Shown: positions 36,352 to 49,413 of the stretch, piece by piece
Position numbering within the stretch: position 1 is the stretch's first letter
How the letters are laid out: every line of letters starts with the position of its first letter
Source of the DNA: Brachionus plicatilis
Taxonomy: Eukaryota; Rotifera; Eurotatoria; Ploima; Brachionidae
Assembly: GCA_010279815.1 (NCBI GenBank)
Contig: QEOQ01000345.1
Location: forward strand, 954,217-1,018,216
Direction of reading: 5' to 3'
DNA length: 64,000 bases
Translations under genes and position numbers: made by a program
The notes under the pieces: generated by a model
Database searches by the model: none
What the model saw: the letters and a program-made list of their open reading frames with translations, nothing else
What the model was told of the DNA's origin: nothing

Positions 36352-37964
36352 TCACAATAATCTTTTGTTAACAATTTCCCAGATCATGCGCTTCCTGAAA
36401 TATGGCATATGTGACTTTAAAAAAGAAAAGAAATTAAAAAAAATTTTCCCAAAAAAAATGAGAAGACTTGTCTATTTTACCTGATTGAAGTTGAATACTG
36501 TTTTGCCGCGGCTCAAAAACTCGGCATATTTACAAGTAAACATGCCACAGTCGGAACCATTCATTTGTTGTGGCACGTCTTTGACGTGGAAAAAATTCCA
36601 ATCAGTAAAATCGAATTGAGAGCTTTTTTTGTCTGCAAACTCGTCTCTAAGATAACCTCGGAGCGCTTTCAGACACTCATTGTTGTTGCCATTCATGGAG
36701 TCATAATAGCGGACCTCTTTGCACGTGAAGTCAATACAAGACAGAGTCCAATGAAGACCTAAATGCACAGGTATGATTATGAGATCATGGGAAAAAATGT
36801 CCACTTTTCGCGTCCATCTTCTCAGCGTGTTGTAGCCGTCTTTGATGAGTTTTGGATAAAAAAATGTGGTGAATGCGTATACTTTGGTCATTGCTGGCTC
36901 GCTCTGGTTTCGTTCACAAATCAAATTCATGTAGAAGTTTATTATTTCATCGTTGAGCCAATTGAGGCCTTTGAGAGTTTGCAGATCTTTTCTGGTGATG
37001 CCAGCACCGAAGCCATTCACTAGAACTTCGTCTTGTGGATACGGAACCAGGTAGCTTTTGACAAGTAGCTCTTGTTCAGCGCTCAACTCGGCAAATTCGT
37101 CCTCACAGACCAATTTTTCCTCCTCTTCATAAACAACACCTGACAATCTGCTTGCTTCTAGATGCAATTTTTGGGAAAAATTGTAGGCCAAATCTCGCTC
37201 AATTTTTTCGCGGTCTAACTTTTGGATTTTAGTTTGGTTGTATCTGGCCTCTTGAAGCACCAGAGCATTGGGTTTTGTCTGAGACTTAATAATTATTTCC
37301 AACACTGAATGGCTTTTGTTCAACTTTTGGTTCATTTTTTTCTCAAATTCAGTCAGTCTTCGGTTCACCTTGGATATACTCTCGAATGAAGACAATGAAT
37401 TGAAGTTTTCATCATTGCATATTGTGGTAGGTCTTTTTTGTGCAGCTTTTTTGGTCACTGAACTCTGGCTTTTGTCACTTGAGCTGGACTCGTCTTTGGT
37501 CAAATCTAGCTCGATTATGGTCGGTTCATTGGGAATGTTTATTTTGCGCGTGTATTGAGCAGATATTTTACACGGATTGGTGTATTTTTCGACTAATGGA
37601 TCAGAGTTGTGGGTTTTCTTATTTATCGTGATTATGTTAGATTTGAGAAGTTCGCGGAACTTTTCTTTCTCTATTAGATCGTAGCTCTTAGGAAAAGGAA
37701 GTAAGAAGAGTTTATCCAGACTTGGAATCTTACTTGGTAACTTCCAAAGTTGTTTTTGGGTTTTTCATTTTTTCTTTTGGAGATTTTACCAATTTTGGAC
37801 GTGCTGTGTACAAGACTGGTGACAAGTCTTTCGCTTTTGGTAAAATTTAATTTTTTTGTTTTTTTATCATACACAAATGGAGTGCTTGTCGAGCTTAAGT
37901 TGAATGGCTTGAATTCAAAACGTTCGGTTGTTTGGTTCAAAAAAGATGGATTCAAATTAGGCAT
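36352..37964 (-). CDS. SENP1: SENP1/2-type SUMO protease (Ulp1, C48)
   Basis: The last two exons are certain: main exon to 36481 (donor CAG|GTAAAA), then 36414-36352 encoding SHMPYFRKRMIWEIVNKRLL, the canonical SENP C-terminus. The protease core has LNDEIINFYM, catalytic His in LHWTL (36753-36751), Asp in YYDSM, the oxyanion-hole Gln in PQQMNGSDCG and Cys (36549-36547). All are present, so it should be active on SUMO precursors or conjugates in the nucleus. The N-terminal part starts at ATG 37964 (MPNLNPSFL). Its frame meets the downstream frame (LPSKIPSLDKLFLLPFP) one base out at about 37700-37765. Either a short intron (GTACAC...GGAAG, about 71 bp) or a one-base loss in the run at 37761-37765 explains this. 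The stop is 185 bp before ligase B. Confidence 0.85.
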
Positions 37965-38220
37965 TATTTTTCAAAGATCATTAATCGAAATCAAAATTAA
38001 ATTCAAAACACTTTTGCTTGCATGATTTACAACTACTTGCTTGTGAATTAATAATTCAATTTATTTTTTATTTTATAAATTAAAATTTAAAATTTTCTTT
38101 TTGTTAGGAAATATTCAAAAAAATATTTAAGGGTATTCACATTATTTTGTCTTATTTTAAGTGATTATTTTTGTTTTTCATTTTGTCCAAGAAAATTGAC
38201 AGGATTTGAGATGTCATCGA

Positions 38221-38466
38221 CAGTGGCGTAGCCAGGGCTGGGACAAGCGGGCCGACATAAATAAAAATTTCTATATTTTTTTACATATAGTCCTAGTCTA
38301 TATTTTGTCTTTCTATATTTTGGAGAAAAATCTACATTTTGTCTTTCTATATTTTGTCTTCCTCACCCAAGAGCGACTAAATGACATCTCAATTTTTAGC
38401 TTAGAATCAGCGGAAGCCGATTTTTTAAATGTTGATGAAATTTTAGGAGTTGTTTTTAAAAGATAA
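38221..38466 (+). mobile_element. hAT transposon remnant
   Basis: CAGTGGCGTAGCCAGG at 38221 has the look of a hAT-type terminal inverted repeat. Downstream, LTQERLNDISIFSLESAEAD (about 38361-38420) resembles the C-terminal dimerisation segment of hAT transposases (SQERLSxLALLSIE). An internal deletion joins the two. The opposite terminal repeat was not found. Confidence 0.5.
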
Positions 38467-39794
38467 AAATAGCAGATTAAACTTTTTTTCAGATATTTAT
38501 ATCCGTTTAAAATTAATTAGCAATTAGAGAATGGTATATTTATTCTTTAATAAAAAAATAATTTATAATTATTGTTTCGATTAAAACCCTGCTGTTATCC
38601 CTGTAATTTTTCTAAACAAGTCAAAGCCAGGCAGAAGTTTTGAAGCTTATATATTTTTTTTTCAAAATCAATCAAATCTCTATTTCATTTAAAATATGTA
38701 TATCTGCAAGTTTTAAATAATAAGTAATTTACAATTTAAATTTTTCAATTTGAATTTAGCTGAAAAAATTAAATATCAAACATTAATTATTATTATATTT
38801 AATTAAATTGTGAAAAAAATATCATCATTATCAAAAAAAACTTCAGGTTTTTATTCAGTATTTTTTTTACACTAAATTTTAGCAAATTAACATTTATTAA
38901 AATATTTATAAAAATTTAAATATAAGTTTCTAATTAAGAGAACGAAGTTATTTTAAATCCTTTCCAACATGATTTTATCTAAATTTTTAAAATAAAAAAC
39001 GAATATTAAAAGATTCTGAATCCTCTAGCATTGATACACCAAATGCCAGCTAAAATTCGAATCTGGTATTTAAACAGGTATAAATCCATTTTGCTTAGAA
39101 AAAATCAATTTTTTAAATTGTTATAAACTAGAGAAGTACTAAGATAAGCTCTAAATATGGATTTTGCTGCGAAGAAAAATTAATACCATTTCGTGAGGAT
39201 TTGAACCAAGATTTTTCCCAGCAAATAAGCAAAATCACTTTTAAAATGAAAGCAGTTCACTTAAAACTAGCTATAAGAAATTGATTCACGCATCATTGCT
39301 CTTTAAAAATAGAAAAATTATTTTAAATTTGTTTGTAACATAGATTATTAAAAAAACCATGAAAGACAAAAGCTAAATTAAATCAAATGATCTTATTCAT
39401 TAACTGCTTCATTAGGAATATATAGATATTTTTTTCGAATAAAAGTTGAAAATAAAAATTTGTTTTAAAGAAAAAATTTATTTATTGTAAATGTTAAATT
39501 TGGACCTAATTTGTGAAAAAATAAATCTATTAAAGAAGCAAAATAAAAAATAATAAAAACTATAAAAGCTTTTTAAATACATCAAGCTCTAAAATCCAGA
39601 TTAAAAGCATAAAGCACTGCTCAGCAAATCTTCAAGATGAAACAAATTTCATTTATAATTAATACTTGGATTTATTCATCAAAAAAAATTATTAAAAAAA
39701 TTAATTTCCAACGGAGTACAATATTTATAAAAACTGTAGTCCGCCAAAAAATATTGTATTTTTTGCTATAATTAAATAAAATTGAGACTTCTCT
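38467..39794. other. Gene-free spacer
   Basis: This is AT-rich sequence downstream of the hAT remnant. Two short B-box-like strings (near 39055 and 39195) occur, but no cloverleaf could be drawn. No gene is supported. Confidence 0.4.
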
Positions 39795-41990
39795 TTAGAA
39801 ATTCACCAAATTAGATCCTTTAGCTTGTTGCTTAATAGCGTCAATTTGAGACTTTTTGCCACAAATTGTGGTACACTCAATTGGTTCTGATTCAGGTTTA
39901 TTAGCTATGGCACAAGTAGCATTTGGTAAAACATTTGTTGGCAACGCAAGTGGAGCATTGTAAGCTAAATTTGTTGGAGCCACTGCACAATTTAATGATC
40001 CTCCGTATAAACTAGCTGCATTCAACGAACCAAAGCCAAGTGATGCACCAAAGTTCAAGCCATATCCAAAAGAAGAGCCGTAAAATGACGGACAAGCTAG
40101 TAAAGCAGCAGACTGCAAAGCTAATGATGGTTGGAAGCTGCTGAATTTTGATCTTGGTAAGCAACAAGCGATTGGCAAGGAAGATTCAGCACATGGGAAT
40201 GAGGAGAATGATTTGAATGCTTGATTGACGCATGGTTTTCTAAAGTTCATGGATGGGAAAGAACATGGTAAATTTGTTCCGAATCCAGGTGCAATCGAGC
40301 TACATGGATCAAATGATGGCATACTAGATGTTTGTTTAGGACATACCGCCTTTCCGAAATCATCGCCGAAGCCTGGCAATTGGGTCGGCTTGGCTTTATC
40401 TGGTTTTCCAAAATCTTCGCCAAAGCCTGGGTATTTTGCACCTGTAGAATTAAAATTCATTTTAGGTTTTTCTGTCCTAGACGAATCTAACTCAGATTTA
40501 TTTTCCAAGTTAGCTTCGAAGTTTGTTAAGTTAGAATATTGATTATGAGGTTTACCTGATAATCCTGGTTTGTCTAAACTATCACATAATTTGGTAAGTG
40601 ATTGAGGTGATTTTTCGAATTGATCTCCAAAACCTGGCAAACAAGAATCTAATTTAGGGTTAGTAAATAGATCAAAATTTTTCTTAGATGGTGAGGCGAA
40701 TTTGGGATATCCTGAATTGCATGGTAAATGAACTAGTTTTAATGGTTTGTTTAAATAATTGCCAAATCCTGGATAATTAAAACCTAGTTTAGGATATGCC
40801 AATTTTTCGTAGCTATCTCCTAACGATGGAAAATAAGAATCTGGCTTAGTCTGAATTGGTTTTCTAAAGTTCTTACCAAAACCAGGGTATTTAGAACCTG
40901 GTTTGGTAGGACCTGACTTGCCAAAATCATCTCCGAATCCTGGCATATTATCTAGCTTACCTGGTAGTCCTGGTTTGCCAAAGTTATCGCCAAAACCTGG
41001 ATAACTAGAACCTGCTTTAGATGGACCTGACTTGCCAAAATCATCTCCGAATCCTGGCATATTATCTAGCTTACCTGGTAGTCCTGGTTTGCCAAAGTTA
41101 TCGCCAAAACCTGGATAATTAGAACCTGCTTTAGATGGACCTGACTTGCCAAAATCATCTCCGAATCCTGGCATATTATCTAGCTTACCTGGTAGTCCTG
41201 ATTTGCCAAAGTTATCGCCAAAACCTGGATAGCCTGATGACTTGCATGGTCCAAATGGTGAACCAAGAGGTGATCCAAGAGGTTTAGATGATCCAAATGG
41301 TGATCCAAGAGGTGCTCCAAGTGGTTTCGATGATCCAAATGGTGATCCGAGAGGTGCTCCAAGTGGTTTCGATGATCCAAATGGTGATCCAAATGGTTTA
41401 GATGATCCAAATGGTGATCCAAGAGGTGATCCAAGTGGTTTCGATGATCCAAATGGTGATCCAAGTGGCTTAGATGATCCAAATGGTGATCCAAGAGGTG
41501 ATCCAAGAGGTTTCGATGATCCAAATGGTGATCCGAGAGGTGCTCCAAGTGGTTTCGATGATCCAAATGGTGATCCGAATGGTGTTCCAAGAGGTTTAGA
41601 TGATCCAAATGGTGATCCAAGTGGCTTAGATGATCCAAATGGTGATCCAAATGGTGTTCCAAGAGGTTTAGATGATACAAATGGTGATCCAAGTGGTTTA
41701 GATGATCCAAATGGTGATCCAAGAGGTTTAGATGATCCAAATGGTGATCCAAGTCCAGGTAATTCTAATGAAAAACAAGTTGAAATTAATTTTATTTTTA
41801 AACAATTTCTTGTAATTTTTTTTATTCAAAAAATAATATAGGTGGAATACCAGCTACATTATTACCGCATCTTCTTTTCAGCCCTGTAATACAATTTTTT
41901 CTTAAATAAATAAGATTTTCACGAGATAATTCTTTTATAGCTTACCATCCAAAAATCTAATAAAATATTTAGTAACCCTTTTTTGATTAT
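39795..41990 (-). CDS. Low-complexity repeat protein, PFGSSKPLG and PGFGDDFGK arrays (3' part)
   Basis: The main exon 41764-39795 encodes 655 aa in one frame. Upstream mini-exons 41990-41946 and 41883-41866 (or 41851) join in phase. The exon opens with about 20 units built from PFGSSKPLGSP/APLG (41250-41760). It continues with alternating PGFGDDFGKSGPSKAGS and PGFGDNFGKPGLPGKLDNM units (about 40880-41230), then degenerate PGFG units. It ends in an Ala/Leu/Phe/Tyr/Gly-rich segment (ASLYGGSLNCAVAP) and a charged tail. Phases allow it to be the 3' part of the gene at 42128-45002 (donor ATTG|GTAATT to acceptor AAAATAG|ATAATC). No known family. A structural, adhesive or matrix-like or phase-separating role is only a guess. 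Confidence 0.65.
41250..41760. repeat. PFGSSKPLG-coding minisatellite
   Basis: About 20 tandem or higher-order units contain GATCCAAATGGTGATCCAAG (plus-strand view) and variants. Unit lengths are multiples of three, which keeps several frames open on both strands. Neighbouring units are near-identical, suggesting recent expansion or homogenisation. Confidence 0.85.
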
Positions 41991-42127
41991 CTATTTTAAA
42001 AATTGTATAAGAGTTGAATTCGACATATTTTGATTTTTCATTTAATTAATTTTTCAAATATTTCTGAATTTTACATTTTTTTATATCCATGAGTAAAATT
42101 CATAAAATCTAATAAAAATATAATTAC

Positions 42128-45040
42128 CAATACTTTTATTTAAAGGCCCTGAAACCCTATAAATATTTGACAAATATGGTTCGGAATTTTTATCAAATAA
42201 TTTTGAATTTTCAAAAGATTTTGAGAAGTAAGAATTTGACCTCGGTTTTGCATCATGTTCTGCTGATCTCTTAAAACTAAATACTGATGATTTTTTTTCT
42301 ATTGGGTTCGATGTATGTAAAGATAATTCTGAACTTTCAAAAGGTTGAAAATAAAAAGAATCAGATCTATCTGTTGGTCTTTTATCTTGTAAAGAGAGTT
42401 GACTCGCTTTATTCACTAAATTTGATTCTACAAGACCCAAAGAATTTATTCCTGATTTATTATTTGAATAGTCTCTTCTTGGCTCTAGAGGCTCTAAAAT
42501 TTTTCTATGTGTTTTAAAGTCTGTAATTGGTTTATCATTGAAAAGCATAGAAGAAATTACACCTGGGCTTTTTTTAGGAAGGTTTTCAAATACTGAACTT
42601 AAAAAAGGACAAGAACCTGAAAAAGAATTTTTTACACCTTGACAAGGTTTCGGAGAGGAAGATCCTGATTTTTTAAAAGAATCGTCCTGACCGAATTTCT
42701 GGAAGCTCGAAGGCTTTTGACTTAAATGCTTCGAATCTGGCCTATTTAAAGATGCTTCTGTTTTTGGTCTAAAAACAGGCTTTGAGGAATTAGGATCTGT
42801 TGTGTTTGATAAAGAAGGTTGTGAACTACATTCTAAAGGTATCACATCTGAAAAAGATTTATCTTTAACTGAATTTTCAGAGAAATAATTTGAATAGTCT
42901 GAATCGAGGTGGGGGTTAAATCTATTAAAAGTTTTTAGACCTGATAAAGGATTATGAAATGAATTTCCTGATTTGTGTCTTGAAACAGGAGTGCCTTGAG
43001 AATAAGAGCCTGATTTTATTTTTTCTTCAGGATTTTCTGATGCTCCGTAATCTGAAAGGTCGCCATCTAAATATTTAGAATCTGGTTCAAGTGGGTTAAC
43101 TGAAGAATTAGAACTTTTTTTCTCAAATGATTTAGACCTATCTGCTGGCCTTTTATGGACTAAAAATGGTTGTGAGCTACTACCTAATGATTGCGAACCT
43201 AATAAAGACTTGTTTTCGAATGGACTATCTGAGAACGAATCTTGACCAAGTCTGTCATCTTTTGGTCCTGATTTAACCGAACTATGCCTAAATAAAGGTT
43301 TATCAGAATCTGGACCTGTAAAGTTTTTTCTTGGATAAATATTCAGTGTATTTGTATCATCACCTTGATGATCTGGTCTTTCAAATCTACTACCTGGCTT
43401 ATTTTCTATGTCTTTATTGAAATCTTCCTGTGATTTACCAGGTTTACCTGAGGTTCTTCTCGATGGACTCTCTAAATAAGACTCTGGTGGTAAATCATTT
43501 ACTGATGGCGTAAATTTAGATTTTCCTGGTTTAAAAGAACTACCTGATTTAGCAGATGGGCCACCTAGACCCGAAACTTTACCTGGTGCCGAGCTTTGTT
43601 TACCTGATGGACCAGGCATAGAGCTTTGAGATCTTCCCGAATTGCCTGATGGGTCACCGGAACGGCTAGGCAGTTCAGACAGACCTCTAGTACCTGGGAA
43701 TCCTTTACTATTAAAACCTTTTTCACCTGGATCTGAGCCTAATCCTAATGGCCTGGCCGACTTTTTGGAGGAATGAGGAAACGATGATTTTGGCTTACTA
43801 GATGGTTTTAAACTTCCTGGAATTTGTTCTATAGTTCTAGTAGCATTTTGACTACGAGGAGGATTTGAACTTGAGCGTGCTGAATCACCTGGAATAAACT
43901 CTGAAATTGGACCCTTACTCTCAGCCATCGATGCATTTGATGGACCTCCACTAGGTCCCTTTGATAATCCTCTTGAAGGACCTCCACTTGGTCCATTTGA
44001 TAATCCTCTTGAAGGACCTCCAGATGGACCTCCACTTGGTCCCTTTGATAATCCTCTTGAAGGACCTCCAGATGGACCTCCACTTGGTCCCTTTGATAAT
44101 CCTCTTGAAGGACCTCCAGATGGACCTCCACTTGGTCCCTTTGATAATCCTCTTGAAGGACCTCCAGATGGACCTCCACTTGGTCCCTTTGATAATCCTC
44201 TTGAAGGACCTCCAGATGGACCTCCACTTGGTCCTCCAGATGGACCTCCACTTGGTCCTCCACTTTGTCCTCCACTTGGTCCTCCAGATGGACCTCCACT
44301 TGGTCCTCCACTTGGTCCTTCAGATGGAGCTCCACTTGGTTCTCCAGTATATTGACCTTCTCCTGGTTGGTCACTTGATGTGTCATCACCTGGTTGTCCA
44401 AAAGATGAACCTGGTTTTTGGGGTTGCAATTGATTTTGTGGAATATCTGAGGGTTTTCTTTCAGTAATATATCTAATTTCTGGTGTACCTAATCTACTAT
44501 CACTATCTGACGGATAATTGGAATAATCATCTGAGGACAAATCATCATCAGACAGAGTTTGATTCCGGCCTGGCTTTATATACTTATTCAAATCTCTCAA
44601 TGGTACATATCGACATTTATAAATTGCTGGCTTTTCCTTTATTTCTTTTTCTTTTTCCTCTTCCTCGCTTTCATCTTCTTTTTTTTCTTCACATGGTTTA
44701 CATATTTTGCACGGTTTACCATTAATGCATAAAAAACAAGGTTTTTTCTTTTCGGAAACCAATTTAATAATGGAACTTGTTTTTGGTTCGACAATTTGGC
44801 ATGTTTTGCAACTGTAACATAGCTCAGATTTGCGGCAAGCTGTTTTGCATAAAAGACAGGCCTTGCAAGTAAAACAAGGTGTATAGCATTTGCACAAATC
44901 AAGCGCTTCGCATGACTGAGACTGATTTTTTTCAAAAATATTCATACGGATGCGTAATTTCTGTCCTTCCTCTGGATTTCGTCTAATGACATAGCGTGGC
45001 ATGCATTCATAAGCATTTTTCTCGACCACTGATTTTTCGC
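42128..45040 (-). CDS. Giant Cys-rich head plus GPSG-repeat, Ser/Pro-rich protein (5' part)
   Basis: One exon of 970 codons is open from an acceptor at about 45041. An in-frame ATG lies at 45002 (MPRYVIRRNPEEGQ), but further 5' exons are possible. Residues 30-110 contain about 20 cysteines in CxxC-like spacing (CKCYTPCFTCKACLLCKTAC). An acidic stretch rich in Glu/Lys follows, then a GPSG tetrapeptide array with interspersed SRGLSKGPSGGPSGGP units (about 43930-44390), then about 550 residues rich in Ser, Pro, Lys and Asp. No signal peptide is visible in this exon. The C-terminus is either spliced to the 3' repeat exons at 41990 and below, or ends via an acceptor at about 42066 at a TGA near 42041. 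No recognised family. Confidence 0.65.
43930..44390. repeat. GPSG-coding minisatellite
   Basis: Tandem units occur around GGACCTCCAGATGGACCTCC and CTTGGTCCCTTTGATAATCC (plus-strand view). The 60-bp higher-order unit SRGLSKGPSGGPSGGP is repeated about five times nearly identically, followed by a shorter 12-bp GPSG array. Confidence 0.85.
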
Positions 45041-48000
45041 CTTAAAAATTTTTTAAAAATTTGAATAGTTAATAAAAATGGTAAAAAAATCTACTTTTTG
45101 GATAAAAACAAATTATTTTGTCTTGTCCTCTCATTTTTACGGTAAACCTGAGTGAATTTAAATTATTTTTATTTAAATGTGTTAGTTTGATTTAATGGAA
45201 AAATTTTGTCAGGTATTTATTTAAAATCCAAGTTTACGCTTCAAGAGATTCGGTATTACTCGATTTAAATTGTATCTAGTTTTTCTCTCATTGATTTCTC
45301 TCAGAATGTTTATTGTTTACCAATTTGGTAAAGAGTTTCGCTCTAAACCCTCATTCTCAACACACAAATATTGTACATTTTAACAAGAATTGTTTGTAAA
45401 TAGTGAAATTTTTTCTCAGAAATTATTTTACAAGAAATATTTTGCAAAATTCCATCACAATCTAAAAATTTTTTGATTTTTAATAAAAAGAAAAATAAAA
45501 TAATCACCAAGTTCCTTGAGTGAGATTTAAATTCAAATTAAAAAACTAGACATGTATTCAAAGTGAGTTTTAAAATTAAATCTGAATTTTATCTAGCGAA
45601 ACAGATTAAATTAAAAAATTGTAAATTTAATTTTTGATAATCTATATCAAATTAATTAGGAAACTAGAAAAAAAATATATTTCATTTTGATTACTTTGAT
45701 TTTCAAGAAAAACATTTTAATTTTCTATTTTTAAATTTTAATTAACAGAGCCGTTAATGTTTGTTGCAGCCCTCAGCTGATATCATGTGATACCAGATGG
45801 TATCAGCTGAGAGTAAATGATATTATGTATCAGATGAAATCATCTCATACCATTTTTTTTTGCCAAAATTGGTTTCAGCTCATATTTGATTCAATAAGAT
45901 GATATAAACTGATAACAGAGTCTGTCATTTTATTTAATTTTAATTTCCGAAAATTTTTTATGTTATTTTAAGAGAAAAAGCGATTAGATTAGCATTTTTT
46001 TAAGTTTTAATATTTCCTCAATTTGGTATAAATTAAAGTTTAAAAATGTTGTCCTTTCTTCTTAAACACAATTTACGGTATTCCCTTGTTCGATTTTGCA
46101 GCCTCATAATCCGAAACAAATTTTTGGTGCTTGCAACAAACACCATCTTGTCCATATTAAAACATTCTTAGTTTACTCCGAATGCTCTTTTCAGATGTGT
46201 TTTAACTTTTAGTCAGCACTAAAATCAAGTTTTTTAAGGTTAATGCGGCATTATAATGACTTGGAATTTTTCTGAAAATGAAAATTATTTTTTCTGAAAT
46301 TTACTTTTGACCCACCGCAATAAATTTAATTTAAAGAAAAATTGGAAAAAAATAAATTTTATTTTTATTTTTAGAAAAAATATCAAGCTTTATAACCGAA
46401 TCCAACTTAAAAACTTGATTCTAATGCGGACTCAAGGCTTAAAACAAATTTTTAGAATATTTTAAGATGTTGCATGCACCAAAACTGTGTCTCTGTCTTT
46501 TTATCTGCTATATCGAACGAGGGAATATGGTAAAATAATAAATTCAGATTGGATCGAAAAATATCTTTAGTATGCCCAATACTCCAACATTGAGTGGCTC
46601 ATTTTTGTATTACAGCTCCCACTCTAATGCTCTGGATTTCCAGAATATCTTTTGGTATCGAAAAATATTTGCTAAGGACTGTTAAAAACTTAATAACGGC
46701 ACTGAATATTTTAATTTTCAAGATCTACATTTTTGATCTCTTTATCTTTATTAAGTGAAGATTTTTTTTTAATTTCATAGTTAAATCAAAAGCTAAAATT
46801 TGTGTTTATTTTTAAAGATCATATCAAACCACCAAAATTTTTGATTGTCTAATTTTTTGCTTCTAATCACTTAATTTTACCTTTTTAAATATTTTTTGAA
46901 AATTATTTATAAAGAAAATTATATATTTTTTAAGTTAAGCTTGAATAGAAAGAAGCTCCATCGATGCGATGTGGTGATAGCCTTGTAATTTTTTTCGCTT
47001 CTATAGTCAGTTTAATTGTTCAAAATTAAAGATAAAAATCACTTAATTTTTTATAATTAAGATTTGTTGTTTAGGAAAAGAAACTCAGCCACAAAAATAC
47101 TCACAATACGTCCCAAACAGCCCAAAAATAAAAAATGCGATTTCTTTATTCATAGCCGAAAATCTTTTTTTTGACGCCTTCTCCTTATTTGTGCAACTTA
47201 AAAATACTAATTAATAATTTAATTATTTGTCCCTTTTCTATCCTAGCGGGTAATAAGGGAGGCGCTCATCTCCTTTTCCATTACCTTTTTGAGGAAAGAC
47301 TCCGATGTTACACAGAGGTTACTGCATCGAGTTGATCATCTACACCACAATTGTAACAACTTAATACCGAAATCCAAAATTAATAATCGATAATTTAATT
47401 GAATTTTCATTATATTGTAGCAAAATTTTATTTTGAATTAGTTTGGTTTTATACTTTTATTGGTATTTATTCTTATATTTCAGAAAAATATTCAATAAAC
47501 GATCATTCAGATTCTGATTGTTAGATGAATAGATAAATAACAATTTTTTTAAATATTTTATAAGTTTTTAATTTATAATTTAAAAGGTCAATAATTCATT
47601 TTGCCATTTATCTATGTCTAAAATATATTTAAATTATTTTATTAGTCAGCAGAATTCGATATAAATTAATGATATCGAGAATTTTGAAAAAAATATTTAT
47701 GGAACTGCTCACATTACTTTTTTTAGCAGCCTTCAATTTAATTCTTAGTTTTTTAAATATTTTTTTATTTCTCTTTTAATCTGAAAATGATATTGTGAAT
47801 TAATTTTTAGCATGACAAATAAATTGAAATATTCTTTCTAAAGATTCTTCTTCTTTTTTAATTTTATTAAAAAAAGACTGTCTAATTTCAATAAAAATAT
47901 TAAAATTTAAATTCAGTCGTTTTATTTGTCAAATTACTTTAATCTTTTCTTATTTCATGCTATCTTCCGTCAAAAAAATCTGATTGATTTAAAAATTAAC

Positions 48001-48181
48001 AAAATTCTTCTTTGTTTAAAATCTTATAAATTTGACTGAGATTATTTCATTTCATTCTATTGAGCTTTCTGATTTGTAAATAAATTTTGCTCAATACAAA
48101 TATACAAATAAATGAAGATTTTGTGCTGAATTTTTAATCAAAACTAATTATTACAAAAAAGTAAAAATTTATTTTTTGAAT
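45041..48181. other. 3.1-kb spacer with a less AT-rich island
   Basis: This stretch is mostly AT-rich. A palindromic block TCAGCTGATA...TATCAGCTGA lies at 45773-45810. A less AT-biased island at about 47235-47360 contains GCGGGTAATAAGGGAGGCGC. No ORF fits. The 5' end of the GPSG-repeat gene may lie here, but I could not find a start exon. Confidence 0.35.

Positions 48182-49413
<1,232 letters not shown>

Noticed and set aside
41180..41752. Minus-strand DHHLDHLN-repeat frame, 190 aa
   Set aside because: Alternative frame of the repeat exon; the frame matching the downstream PGFGDDFGK units is the coding one.
41242..41841. Plus-strand 199-aa frame of PNGDPRGLDD-type repeats
   Set aside because: It is the antisense of the PFGSSKPLG array. 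The minus-strand exon continues in one frame for 655 codons and has splice sites.
43829..44467. 190-aa minus (VEVHLEDQ repeats) and 168-aa plus (ILLKDLQMDLH repeats) frames
   Set aside because: Off-frame readings of the GPSG minisatellite inside a 970-codon open frame.
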